The notes beneath the pieces were generated by a model. It had not been told where the DNA came from and did no database searches. It saw nothing but the letters and a program-made list of their open reading frames with translations. A DNA stretch of 64,000 nucleotides. It comes from Brachybacterium massiliense (GTDB taxonomy: Bacteria > Actinomycetota > Actinomycetes > Actinomycetales > Dermabacteraceae). Below, in pieces: positions 24,443-32,679 of the stretch. Every line of letters begins with the position of its first letter. The first letter of the stretch is position 1. The translations under genes were made by a program, and so were the position numbers. The DNA is taken from assembly GCF_900184245.1 (NCBI RefSeq), contig NZ_FXXB01000005.1, positions 225,749-289,748 on the forward strand, read 5' to 3'.

Positions 24443-26140
24443 TCAGGCGAAGACGATGTTCAGGGCGATGACCAGGACGAGGGCGATGCCGGCCATGGGG
24501 GCGGGGCGGCGCCAGAAGGGCAGGTCCTTCTCCTCGGGATCGACCAGATCGGCCTTCGGGGTCTCGGAGTAGACGAGGCCCTTCAGGGCGTGGGCGGGCT
24601 TGGGGGCCGTGAACTGGGTGACCACCACCGAGACCACGATGTCCACCACGAACGCGGTCGCGGCGCTCACGAAGGCGAGGCCCTGGCCCGGCAGCTCGAA
24701 GACGCCGAAGAAGGTGGAGGAAGCCCACAGGACCACCGCGGCCAGCGTGCCCGCGACCAGACCGGTCCAACCGGCCGCCGGGGTCATCCGCTTCCAGAAC
24801 ATGCCCAGGATGAACGTGGCGAACAGCGGCGCGTTGAAGAATCCGAACAGGGTCTGCAGATAGTCCATCAGGTTCGAGAACTGCCCGGCGATCAGGGCGG
24901 TGAAGATCGCGATCACGCACGCCGCAGCGGTCGCGATGCGGCCGATGCGGGTGTAGTGGCCGTCCGGGGCGTCCTTCTTCACGTACTGCTCGTAGAGGTC
25001 GTAGGTGACCACGGTGTTGAAGGCGGAGATGTTCGCGGCCATGCCGGCCATGAACGCGGCCAGCAGGCCCGCGATCGCCACACCCAGCAGACCGTTGGGC
25101 AGCACGTCCCGCATCAGCAGCAGCAGGGCGTCGTTGTAGGTGACGCCGGTCGCGGCGGCCCCGGCGGCATCGCCGGCGTGGTCGAGCTGCTTGAACTCGG
25201 TCAGCTCGCCCACCAGGACCGCGGCGAGCATGCCGGGCACGATCACGATGAAGGGGATCAGCATCTTCGGGAAGGCGCCGATGATCGGGGTCATCCGGGC
25301 GGCGGTGATGGACTTCGAGGCCATCGCGCGCTGGACCTCCACGAAGTTCGTGGTCCAGTAGCCGAAGGAGAGCACGAAGCCGAGGCCGAACACGATGCCC
25401 ACGACGGACAGCACGGGGCTGTCGAAGCCGGACAGCGCCTGGCCGGGCCAGGTGTGCAGCTGCTCGGCGCCGCCCATGCCGTCACCGGCGATGCGCTCCT
25501 TCATGCCGCTCCAGCCGCCCACGCGGTGCAGGCCGATCAGGGTCAGCGGCAGCAGCGCCGCGACGATCACGAAGAACTGCAGCACCTCGTTGTAGATCGC
25601 GGCGGAGAGGCCGCCCACGGTGATGTAGAACAGCACGAACGCGGCGGCGAGCACGAGGCCCACCCACATCGGCCAGCCCAGCAGGCGATTGACGATGGTG
25701 GCCAGCAGCGAGAGGTTCACGCCCGCGATCAGCAGCTGTGCGATCGCGAAGCTGATCGAGTTCACCAGGTGGGCCCCGGTGCCGAAGCGCATACGCATGA
25801 ACTCGGGGACCGAACGCACCTTGGAGCCGTAGTAGAACGGCATCATCACCACGCCCAGGAACAGCATCGCCGGGACGGCGCCCACCCAGAAGTAGTGCAT
25901 GGTCGGCATGCCGTACTGCGCGCCGGTGGCAGACATTCCCATGATCTCGACCGCGCCGAGGTTGGCGGAGATGAAGGCGAGTCCGGTGACCCAAGCGGGC
26001 AGGGAGCGGCCGGAGAGGAAGAACTCGATGGAGGTGGAGACGCCGCGCTTGGCGTACCAGCCCACTCCGAGCACGAAGACGAAGTACAACGCGATGATCG
26101 CGTAGTCGATCCACTGGGCGTCGAGGCGGAGGTCGACCAT
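24443..26140 (-). CDS. sodium:solute symporter, SglT-like
   Basis: The 565-residue protein has about 14 membrane helices and SSS-family signatures: EFFLSGRSLPAWVTGLAFISANLGAVEIMG near the start, GGLSAAIYNEVLQFFVI in the middle, and AAFMAGMAANISAFNTV. The layout matches Na+/galactose-glucose symporters such as Vibrio SglT. The ATG at 26140 was chosen because the upstream extension lacks hydrophobic or conserved sequence. In this galactoside-rich neighbourhood a monosaccharide substrate is likely. Confidence 0.88.
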   Translation of the reverse strand: MVDLRLDAQWIDYAIIALYFVFVLGVGWYAKRGVSTSIEFFLSGRSLPAWVTGLAFISANLGAVEIMGMSATGAQYGMPTMHYFWVGAVPAMLFLGVVMMPFYYGSKVRSVPEFMRMRFGTGAHLVNSISFAIAQLLIAGVNLSLLATIVNRLLGWPMWVGLVLAAAFVLFYITVGGLSAAIYNEVLQFFVIVAALLPLTLIGLHRVGGWSGMKERIAGDGMGGAEQLHTWPGQALSGFDSPVLSVVGIVFGLGFVLSFGYWTTNFVEVQRAMASKSITAARMTPIIGAFPKMLIPFIVIVPGMLAAVLVGELTEFKQLDHAGDAAGAAATGVTYNDALLLLMRDVLPNGLLGVAIAGLLAAFMAGMAANISAFNTVVTYDLYEQYVKKDAPDGHYTRIGRIATAAACVIAIFTALIAGQFSNLMDYLQTLFGFFNAPLFATFILGMFWKRMTPAAGWTGLVAGTLAAVVLWASSTFFGVFELPGQGLAFVSAATAFVVDIVVSVVVTQFTAPKPAHALKGLVYSETPKADLVDPEEKDLPFWRRPAPMAGIALVLVIALNIVFA

Positions 26141-26425
26141 GAGGCAGTTCCTTGGGGACGGGGGAGTCCGGGCGCGATCGGCGATGGCCGGGGGAAGCAC
26201 CCGCAGGTGACGCGGCCTGAACGCGAGGCCGCGCCGGCACGTTACCACCGGGTGGGCAAATCTGTGCGCCGGGAATGCACAAACGCCAGACAAGCGCGGC
26301 GCGATGTGCTATACGCCGCACCCCGGGTGGGAGAGACTGATGGGACGGGCTCCGCAGCGCCGCAGGGCCGCCGTGTCTGTATCGAGACTTCTGTGTGGGC
26401 TGTGCCGCTGGTAACGTCTCGTGTA

Positions 26426-26437
26426 GTGAACGTTCAC
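26426..26437. promoter_or_regulatory. perfect LacI-family operator
   Basis: GTGAACGTTCAC is a perfect 12-bp palindrome centred on CG, the classic LacI/GalR-type site, 77 bp before the second sugar ABC operon. The 374 bp between this operon and the divergent symporter hold no gene. A weaker dyad, TGTGC-N9-GCACA, lies at 26263-26281 on the symporter side. Confidence 0.75.
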
Positions 26438-26514
26438 GGCCTGTCTCTGGAGAGCGGCCCGAGTGACGTTACGCTCTGGTGGATTTTCAACGAAGAACAC
26501 GGACAGGGAGAGCG

Positions 26515-27849
26515 ATGAAGCCACGTCTATCACGCCGATCAGCACTGGTGGGAGGGGGTGCGGCGCTGACCGCCGGGCTCGCCGCCTGCGCGCCGCCGAA
26601 TCCCGGTGAGGTCAATGCCGCGCCCACCATCCCCCCGGCCGACGGCAAGGTCCGCCTGACCTACTGGGCGTGGCTCAAGGACCTCCAGAACGTCTGCGAT
26701 GTCTTCAACCAGTCCCAGGACCGCATCCAGGTCGACGCCGTCTGGATCCCCGGCGGCAACACCGGCGGCTACGCGAAGATCCTCTCCGCGATCGCCGCCG
26801 GCGGCGGTCCGGACATCGCCCAGGTCGAGCTGCGCCAGGTCCCGGAGTTCGCCCTCGCCGGGGCGCTCGTGGACCTCACCCGCTACGGCTTCGCCGAGCA
26901 GGAGCCGAAGTTCGATCCCGGCGCCATGAGCCAGGCGAAGGTGGGCGACTCCTACTGGGCCGTCCCGCAGGACACCGGCCCCGTCGCCACCTTCTACAAC
27001 CGTGAGGTGCTCGAGGACGAGCTGGGCCTCGAGGCCCCCGCCACCTGGGACGAGTTCTACGAGACCGCCGGTATCGTCTCCGAGGCGGGCAAGAGCCTGA
27101 TCAGCCTGGACCCCTCGGACGGCTCCCACCCGATCGCCTGGGTGATGCAGGCCGGCGCCAACTGGTTCCGCCCCGAGGGCGACGGCTGGATCGTGGACAT
27201 GGTGGGCGACGCCTCGATGCAGGTGGCCGAGTACTGGGACCGCATCTTCGCCGAGAAGCTCGTGGGCGTCGGCTACGGCTCCTTCACCACCCCCTGGTAC
27301 GCCGCGGCGGCCGAGGGCAACGTGCTGGCCTCGATCTCCGGCTCCTGGTCCGACGCTCTGGTCAAGACCGTCCCGGGCGGCGAGGGCAAGTGGGCCGTGG
27401 CCCCGATGCCCACTTGGCCCGACGGCTACGCCTCTGGCGGCCACGGCGGCTCCGCCGCCGCCGTCGCCTCCAACAGCCAGCACCCCGTCGAGGCGCTCGA
27501 GTTCCTCACCTGGATGTGCACCGACCCCGCCGGCATCGACGCGATGATCGAGCACTCCGGCATCGGCTGGTCACCGGCCGCCGACTACATCGGCGAGCCG
27601 CGCCAGCAGCCCGACGAGTTCTTCTCCGGACAGAACTACAACGAGGAGGTCATCGTGCCGATGGCCGAGGGACAGAACCTCGAGTGGACCTGGGCGCCGC
27701 TGATGCAGCGCGTGCAGGCCATCATCGGCGACGGGATGACGGGCGCCGTCACCGGTGACGTCCCGCTGGCAGACATGTTTGCCGAGGCGCAGACGGAGAT
27801 CGTCGACATCATGCGCACCATCGGCCTGAACGCGGAGGAGGCACGATGA
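26515..27849 (+). CDS. sugar ABC transporter, substrate-binding lipoprotein (no. 2)
   Basis: The 444-residue protein has a signal with twin arginines (LSRRSALVGGGAALTAGLAAC) and lipobox, then a family 1 solute-binding domain (VRLTYWAWLKDLQNVCDVFNQ ... YWAVPQDTGPVATFYNREVLEDELGLEAPATWDEFYE). It is clearly related to binding protein no. 1, sharing PQDTGP and the order of blocks, so the two systems are probably ancient duplicates for similar sugars. AGGGAG precedes the ATG. Confidence 0.92.
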   Translation: MKPRLSRRSALVGGGAALTAGLAACAPPNPGEVNAAPTIPPADGKVRLTYWAWLKDLQNVCDVFNQSQDRIQVDAVWIPGGNTGGYAKILSAIAAGGGPDIAQVELRQVPEFALAGALVDLTRYGFAEQEPKFDPGAMSQAKVGDSYWAVPQDTGPVATFYNREVLEDELGLEAPATWDEFYETAGIVSEAGKSLISLDPSDGSHPIAWVMQAGANWFRPEGDGWIVDMVGDASMQVAEYWDRIFAEKLVGVGYGSFTTPWYAAAAEGNVLASISGSWSDALVKTVPGGEGKWAVAPMPTWPDGYASGGHGGSAAAVASNSQHPVEALEFLTWMCTDPAGIDAMIEHSGIGWSPAADYIGEPRQQPDEFFSGQNYNEEVIVPMAEGQNLEWTWAPLMQRVQAIIGDGMTGAVTGDVPLADMFAEAQTEIVDIMRTIGLNAEEAR

Positions 27850-28730
27850 GATCGAAGACCGCCCCCTGGGTGCTGCTGGCACCCTTCCTGGTGCTGTTCA
27901 TCGGCACCATGATCATCCCGATCATCATGGCGATCGGCTACAGCTTCACCCGGGTCGAGCGCTCGGGCCTGCTGGGCGAGGCCGGGACCGAGAGCACCTT
28001 CGCGGGCCTGTCCAACTACATCGCCGCCCTGACCAACGTGAACTTCATCGAGTCGATCGGGCGCATGATCCTGTTCGGCGTGGTGCAGGTGACGGTCATG
28101 ATCGTGGCGGCGACGGTCCTCGCGCTGCTGCTCGAGAGCGCCGCGGCCAAGTGGCCCGGCTTCTTCCGCGCCACCTACTTCCTGCCCTACGGCATCCCCG
28201 GCGTGATCGCCACGATCCTGTGGTCCTTCCTCTACGTCCCCGGCCTCTCGCCGATCGTGGACGTGCTCCAGGTGGTGGGGATCAACATCGACTTCCTGGG
28301 CCCGAACATGGTGCTGTGGTCGATCGCGAACATCGTGACCTGGACCTACACCGGCTACAACATGCTGATCATCATCGCTCAGCTGAAGTCGATCCCCGGT
28401 GAGCTCTACGAGGCCGCGAAGATCGACGGCGCCAGCTCTTTCCGCGTCGCGATGGCGATCCAGCTGCCGCTGATCCGCCCCGCCCTGATGCTCACGATCA
28501 TCTTCTCGATCATCGGCACCCTGCAGCTGTTCGCCGAGCCGCGCCTGCTGCAGACCATGAGCGCCGGCATCACCTCGGAGTACACCCCGAACATGTCCGC
28601 CTACGCCTTCGCGTTCCAGTACAACGACGTGGGCATGGCGGCCGCCCAGGCAGTGATCATCGCGGTCGCGGCCTTCACTCTCTCAGCGATCGCGCTGGGA
28701 ATCTCCTCCTGGACGGAGAAGCGTCGATGA
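27846..28730 (+). CDS. sugar ABC transporter permease (MalF-like, no. 2)
   Basis: The 294-residue protein has six helices and the EAA loop GELYEAAKIDGASSFRVAMAIQLPLIRP. It overlaps the binding-protein gene by ATGA. The order binding protein, MalF-like, MalG-like repeats that of operon 1. Confidence 0.92.
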   Translation: MRSKTAPWVLLAPFLVLFIGTMIIPIIMAIGYSFTRVERSGLLGEAGTESTFAGLSNYIAALTNVNFIESIGRMILFGVVQVTVMIVAATVLALLLESAAAKWPGFFRATYFLPYGIPGVIATILWSFLYVPGLSPIVDVLQVVGINIDFLGPNMVLWSIANIVTWTYTGYNMLIIIAQLKSIPGELYEAAKIDGASSFRVAMAIQLPLIRPALMLTIIFSIIGTLQLFAEPRLLQTMSAGITSEYTPNMSAYAFAFQYNDVGMAAAQAVIIAVAAFTLSAIALGISSWTEKRR

Positions 28731-29656
28731 CCACCACGGACACCACCAAGAACGCCCCCGCAGCGCGCCGCCGGGCCGCCTCCACGGATTCCCGCGCCGG
28801 CAGCCGTGACGCGGGCCGCAAGCCCACCACCACGATCATCGTCACCGCGCTGCTGGCGATCATCGCGCTGTACTTCCTCGTCCCCGTCTACTGGGTGGTC
28901 ATCAACGCCACCAAGTCCACCGAGGACCTCTTCGGCACCAGCGGGTTCTGGTTCGGCGAGAGCTTCCAGCTGTTCGAGAACCTCGGCGCCGTGCTCTCGG
29001 CCAACGGCGGCATCTTCCCTCGATGGGGAGTGAACTCCCTGCTGTACGCGGGTGTGGGCTCCGTGGTGGCGACCTACTTCGCCACTGCCGCCGGCTACGC
29101 CTTGGCCAAGTACCGCTTCCCGGGCCGACGCTTCGTGTACGTGCTGGTCCTGGGCGGTGTGCTGGTGCCCGGCACCGCCGTGGCCCTGCCGCTGTTCTTC
29201 CTGTTCAGCTCGATCGGCATCACCAACACCTACTGGTCAGTGCTGATCCCTTCGCTGGTGAGCCCCTTCGGGCTGTTCCTCGCCTCGATCTACGCGAGCG
29301 CCGCGGTGCCCGACGAGATGCTCGAGGCCGGCCGGATCGACGGCGTGGGCGAGCTGGGCCTGTTCCACCGCCTGGCCCTGCCGCAGCTGGTCCCGGCGCT
29401 GGTGACGATCCTGCTGTTCCAGTTCGTCGCGATCTGGAACAACTACATGCTGCCGCTGGTGATGCTGGCCGACGAGCGGCTGTACCCGATCACCCTGGGA
29501 CTGGACAACTGGAGGGCGCAGACGGACCGCCTGCCGGAGTTCTACCAGCTCACCACCGGCGGCGCTCTGCTGTCGGTGATCCCGCTGGCGATCCTCATCC
29601 TGGTCCTGCAGCGCTTCTGGCGCGGCGGCCTCACGGAGGGCTCCGTCAAGGGCTGA
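28727..29656 (+). CDS. sugar ABC transporter permease (MalG-like, no. 2)
   Basis: The 309-residue protein has six helices and the EAA loop DEMLEAGRIDGVGELGLFHRLALPQLVPA. It overlaps the previous stop (ATGA) and ends GGLTEGSVKG, close to the GGAVKG end of permease no. 1. No ATPase gene follows here either. Confidence 0.92.
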   Translation: MTTTDTTKNAPAARRRAASTDSRAGSRDAGRKPTTTIIVTALLAIIALYFLVPVYWVVINATKSTEDLFGTSGFWFGESFQLFENLGAVLSANGGIFPRWGVNSLLYAGVGSVVATYFATAAGYALAKYRFPGRRFVYVLVLGGVLVPGTAVALPLFFLFSSIGITNTYWSVLIPSLVSPFGLFLASIYASAAVPDEMLEAGRIDGVGELGLFHRLALPQLVPALVTILLFQFVAIWNNYMLPLVMLADERLYPITLGLDNWRAQTDRLPEFYQLTTGGALLSVIPLAILILVLQRFWRGGLTEGSVKG

Positions 29657-29674
29657 CCCCCGGTGAGGGCCAGC

Positions 29675-29706
29675 TGCGGGGCCAGGCTGGCGTGCCCGGC
29701 CCCGCA
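29675..29706 (+). terminator. hairpin after ABC operon 2
   Basis: TGCGGGGCC pairs perfectly with GGCCCCGCA around a 14-nt loop, starting 19 bp after the last permease stop. Confidence 0.65.
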
Positions 29707-29722
29707 CCGCGCGGACCGGCTC

Positions 29723-29802
29723 CGGTGACGAGTACTGGCGTCAGGGAGCACGCTGTGGCGATATAGCCAGAGCGTGCTCCCACGCGCCAGCAACTGACCA
29801 CC
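29723..29802. repeat. 80-bp palindromic repeat, copy 3
   Basis: This copy again has 18-nt arms around exactly 44 nt. The outer arm ends (CTGGCG and CGCCAG, then CTGACCA) and the apex GGCGATATAGCC match copies 1 and 2. The middle stem is different: GGGAGCACGCT-G-TGGC pairs with GCCA-G-AGCGTGCTCCC. Structure is kept while sequence changes. Confidence 0.7.
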
Positions 29803-29847
29803 ACGGGCCTGTGCTCGATCACGGCGGGCTGGTATGAGAGGCCCGCG

Positions 29848-29893
29848 GCGATGGCCGGACACCGGGGCGACTGCTCCGGAGCCCGGCCATCGC
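29848..29893. other. long hairpin in the serpin leader
   Basis: GCGATGGCCGG pairs with CCGGCCATCGC (11 bp), enclosing a second GC-rich stem (GGGGC/GCTCC). It ends 40 bp before the first serpin ATG. It may be a terminator for the operon to the left or a leader structure; no T-run follows. Confidence 0.4.
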
Positions 29894-29933
29894 GCTGTGC
29901 AGGCATCTCGCGAATCCCTCGTCGGCCCTTGCT

Positions 29934-31325
29934 ATGGACGCGTCCGCACAGTTCGATAGGTGGATGTGCCCCGACCACGCGCCGATGAGCCTCGACCACG
30001 CGCCGCTGACCGCCGGCCACGCGCCGCTGACCCCCGCACGCCGTTCGCTGCTGCGCGCGTCGGCGCTGCTTCCGCCGTTCGCACTCGCCCTCACCGCATG
30101 CGGGGGAGAGGGAGGCCAGGGCGGTGAACCGGATCTGGTCGCCGAGCTGCCGCGCGCCGAGCCGGGCCCCGTCGAGGGCGCCGGGGACCTCGTCGTCCCC
30201 TTCACCGCCGCGCTGCTCGGCGCGATCGACCGCGCCGCGGTCAACGCCGTCTGCTCGCCGCTGTCCGCGCAGGTCGCGCTCACCATGGTGGGCATGGGCG
30301 CTGCCGGGCAGACCCTCGCCCAGATGGAGGAGACCCTCGGCGGCGGGATGGACGAGCTGGTCGCGAGCGCGAACACCCTCTCCCAGCAGCTCGCCGTGAT
30401 CGGAGACGCCGAGCGCGAGGCGGAGGATGACGAGGCGCCCGAGCCGGCCCGCGCCTCGCTCGTGAACGGGACCTGGCTGCAGGAGGGCCTCGAGGTCCAG
30501 GATGCTTTCCTCGAGGATCTCGCTACCTGGTTCGGCAGCGGGCTGTGGGAAGCGGACTTCACCGAGCAGGGGTCCCGCGAGGAGGCCCGCGAGGAGATCA
30601 ACGGCTGGGTCGCCGACTCCACGGATGACCTCATCGAGGAGCTCGTCCCCGAGGACGCGCTCAGCCCCACCACGCGCCTGGTGCTGGTCAACGCCCTGCA
30701 CCTGAAGGCAGCCTGGCCGCAGGAGCTCACCGCGAGCGGCGGCACCTTCACCACCACCGACGGTGAGGAGCGCAGCGCCGAGATGCTGCACGGCTCCACC
30801 TCCACCTGGTACGAGGACGAGGTCTGCCGTGCGACCTCGCTCGACACCTACGGCGGCGACCTCGCCCTCGCGCTCGTCCAGCCCGCCGCCGAGGTCTCCG
30901 AGGTGCTCGATGCCTGGGCCGAGGACAGCGCCGGCCTCTCCGCGCTGCTGAGCGGCCTCGAGGACTCCGAGGCCTCGACCCAGCTGACGGTGCCTGCCTT
31001 CGACATCGACTGGGACGCCTCCCTGAAGGAGATCCTCGAAGGGCTGGGGATGACCGAGGCCTTCGGCGGCTCGGCGGACTTCTCCGGCATCACCGGCGCT
31101 GCAGACCTGCGGATCACCGACGTGGTCCAGAAAGCCGTGATCACGATCGACGAGCAGGGCATGGAGGCCGCCGCGGCCACCGCCGTGATGGTGGGCGAGA
31201 CCTCCGCCCCGGTGCTCGAGCAGGAGCTGGTGCTGGATTCCCCGTTCCTGTTCGTCGCCTACGAGCGGGAGACCCGCGCGCCGCTGGTGGTCGGCTGGAT
31301 CGGGGACCCGACGCAGACCCGCTGA
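29934..31325 (+). CDS. serpin, lipoprotein form (serpin 1)
   Basis: The 463-residue protein is a serine protease inhibitor of the serpin fold: NAVCSPLSAQVALTMVGMGAAGQT, LVNALHLKAAWP, the hinge GMEAAAAT and the C-terminal DSPFLFVAYERETRAPLVVGWIGDP. The hinge alanines are the inhibitory type. The exposed reactive loop reads AVMVGETSAPV, with P1 probably Thr/Glu-Ser. The N-terminus carries three copies of a HAPL-like motif, then RRSLLRASALLPPFALALTAC, a lipobox signal, so it is probably anchored outside the membrane. Proteases of hosts or rivals are plausible targets. Confidence 0.88.
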   Translation: MDASAQFDRWMCPDHAPMSLDHAPLTAGHAPLTPARRSLLRASALLPPFALALTACGGEGGQGGEPDLVAELPRAEPGPVEGAGDLVVPFTAALLGAIDRAAVNAVCSPLSAQVALTMVGMGAAGQTLAQMEETLGGGMDELVASANTLSQQLAVIGDAEREAEDDEAPEPARASLVNGTWLQEGLEVQDAFLEDLATWFGSGLWEADFTEQGSREEAREEINGWVADSTDDLIEELVPEDALSPTTRLVLVNALHLKAAWPQELTASGGTFTTTDGEERSAEMLHGSTSTWYEDEVCRATSLDTYGGDLALALVQPAAEVSEVLDAWAEDSAGLSALLSGLEDSEASTQLTVPAFDIDWDASLKEILEGLGMTEAFGGSADFSGITGAADLRITDVVQKAVITIDEQGMEAAAATAVMVGETSAPVLEQELVLDSPFLFVAYERETRAPLVVGWIGDPTQTR

Positions 31326-31431
31326 GCAGGCCGCGCAGCGCACGCCCTGCGCACCGGCGGCCCGCCGTGCCCGACGCCCACGGCGCGCCGGGCTGCTTGC
31401 CCCGTCGGCCGCCGACGGATTGGATGGGGCG

Positions 31432-32598
31432 ATGGTCACCGCCTTCACCGCCCGCCTGCTCGCGAGCATCGACCGCCGCCCCGCCAACGCCGTCTGCTCC
31501 CCGCTGTCCGTGCAGATCGCGCTGACCATGGCCGGGCTCGGCGCCCGCGGTGCCACGCGGCAGCAGATGGAGCAGGAGCTCGGCGGGGACATGGAGCAGC
31601 TCGCCCGCGCCGCGGCGCAGCTGCGCGAGGAGCTCGCGGCCGTCGGCGAGGAGGCCCGTGCTCGCGAGAGCGGACGCGGCCCCGAGCCCGCCCGCGCCTC
31701 GCTCGTCGGCGGTGCCTGGGCGGAGCAGGGCGTGACGGTGCTCCCGCAGTACCGGGCGCTGCTCGAGGAGGACTTCGGCGCCGCGCTCGGGCGGCTCGAC
31801 GTGCGCGAGGCCGAGACCCGCGAGGAGGGTCGCCGCGAGATCAACGCCTGGGTCGAGGAGCGCACCCACCAGCTGATCCAGGACCTCATCCCGCCCGGCG
31901 CCCTCACCGCCCGCGAACGGCTCGTGCTGGTCAGCGCCCTGCACGTGAAGGCCGCCTGGCCCTCACCGCTGAGCACCGCCCCCGGCACCTTCACCACCGC
32001 CCAGGGCCAGCAGCGCGAGGTGACGACGCTCAGCGGCACCGCCCGCGGCTGGTACGAGGACGCCCACTGCCGCGCGACCGCGCTGCCCACCGCCGGCGGC
32101 GAGATCGCGCTCGCCCTGATCCAGCCCGTCGTCGGCCCCGAGGACGTGCTCGATGCCTGGGCGGCGTGCGCGGTGGAGCCCGGTCGGAGCGGCGTGCCCG
32201 GCGTCGGCCTCGATGCCGTGCTCGAGGGGGTCGCCGGCTCGCACGAGCCCGTCGGCCTCACCCTCCCCGCGCTCGACGTCTCCTTCGAGGAGGAGCTCAG
32301 CGCGCCCCTGCGGCAGCTCGGCATGACCGCCCCCTTCGGGCCCGGCGCCGACTTCACCGGGATCGTCGAGGGCGCGCACTGGTTCATCTCGCAGGTGCTG
32401 CACAAGGCCGTGCTCACCGTGGACGAGCACGGGATGGAGGCCGCCGCCGCGACCGCGCTGATGACCCGTCTCGCCGCGGCCGCCCCGCCGCAGTGCCGCC
32501 TCGTGCTCGATGCGCCGTTCCTGGTGATCGCCTACGAGACCACCACCCGCACGCCCCTGGTGGCCGGATGGATCGGGGACCCTTCCCTGACTCGCTGA
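31432..32598 (+). CDS. serpin without recognisable signal peptide (serpin 2)
   Basis: The 388-residue serpin is a paralogue of serpin 1, with the same framework (NAVCSPLSVQIALTMAGLGARGAT, LVSALHVKAAWP, hinge GMEAAAAT, DAPFLVIAYETTTRTPLVAGWIGDP). The reactive loop differs sharply, ALMTRLAAAAPPQ, offering Arg/Leu near P1. No signal or lipobox is visible before residue 1. ATG 31432 was chosen; TTG 31420 adds four residues. The ribosome site is weak. It lies 106 bp after serpin 1, probably in the same transcript. Confidence 0.85.
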   Translation: MVTAFTARLLASIDRRPANAVCSPLSVQIALTMAGLGARGATRQQMEQELGGDMEQLARAAAQLREELAAVGEEARARESGRGPEPARASLVGGAWAEQGVTVLPQYRALLEEDFGAALGRLDVREAETREEGRREINAWVEERTHQLIQDLIPPGALTARERLVLVSALHVKAAWPSPLSTAPGTFTTAQGQQREVTTLSGTARGWYEDAHCRATALPTAGGEIALALIQPVVGPEDVLDAWAACAVEPGRSGVPGVGLDAVLEGVAGSHEPVGLTLPALDVSFEEELSAPLRQLGMTAPFGPGADFTGIVEGAHWFISQVLHKAVLTVDEHGMEAAAATALMTRLAAAAPPQCRLVLDAPFLVIAYETTTRTPLVAGWIGDPSLTR

Positions 32599-32679
32599 CG
32601 GACTGCGCGCCCCCCGCCGCACGTGCGGCGCCTACCCTGGTCATACGCACTTCCGGATCGTTCTCGCAATGGAGGAGAC

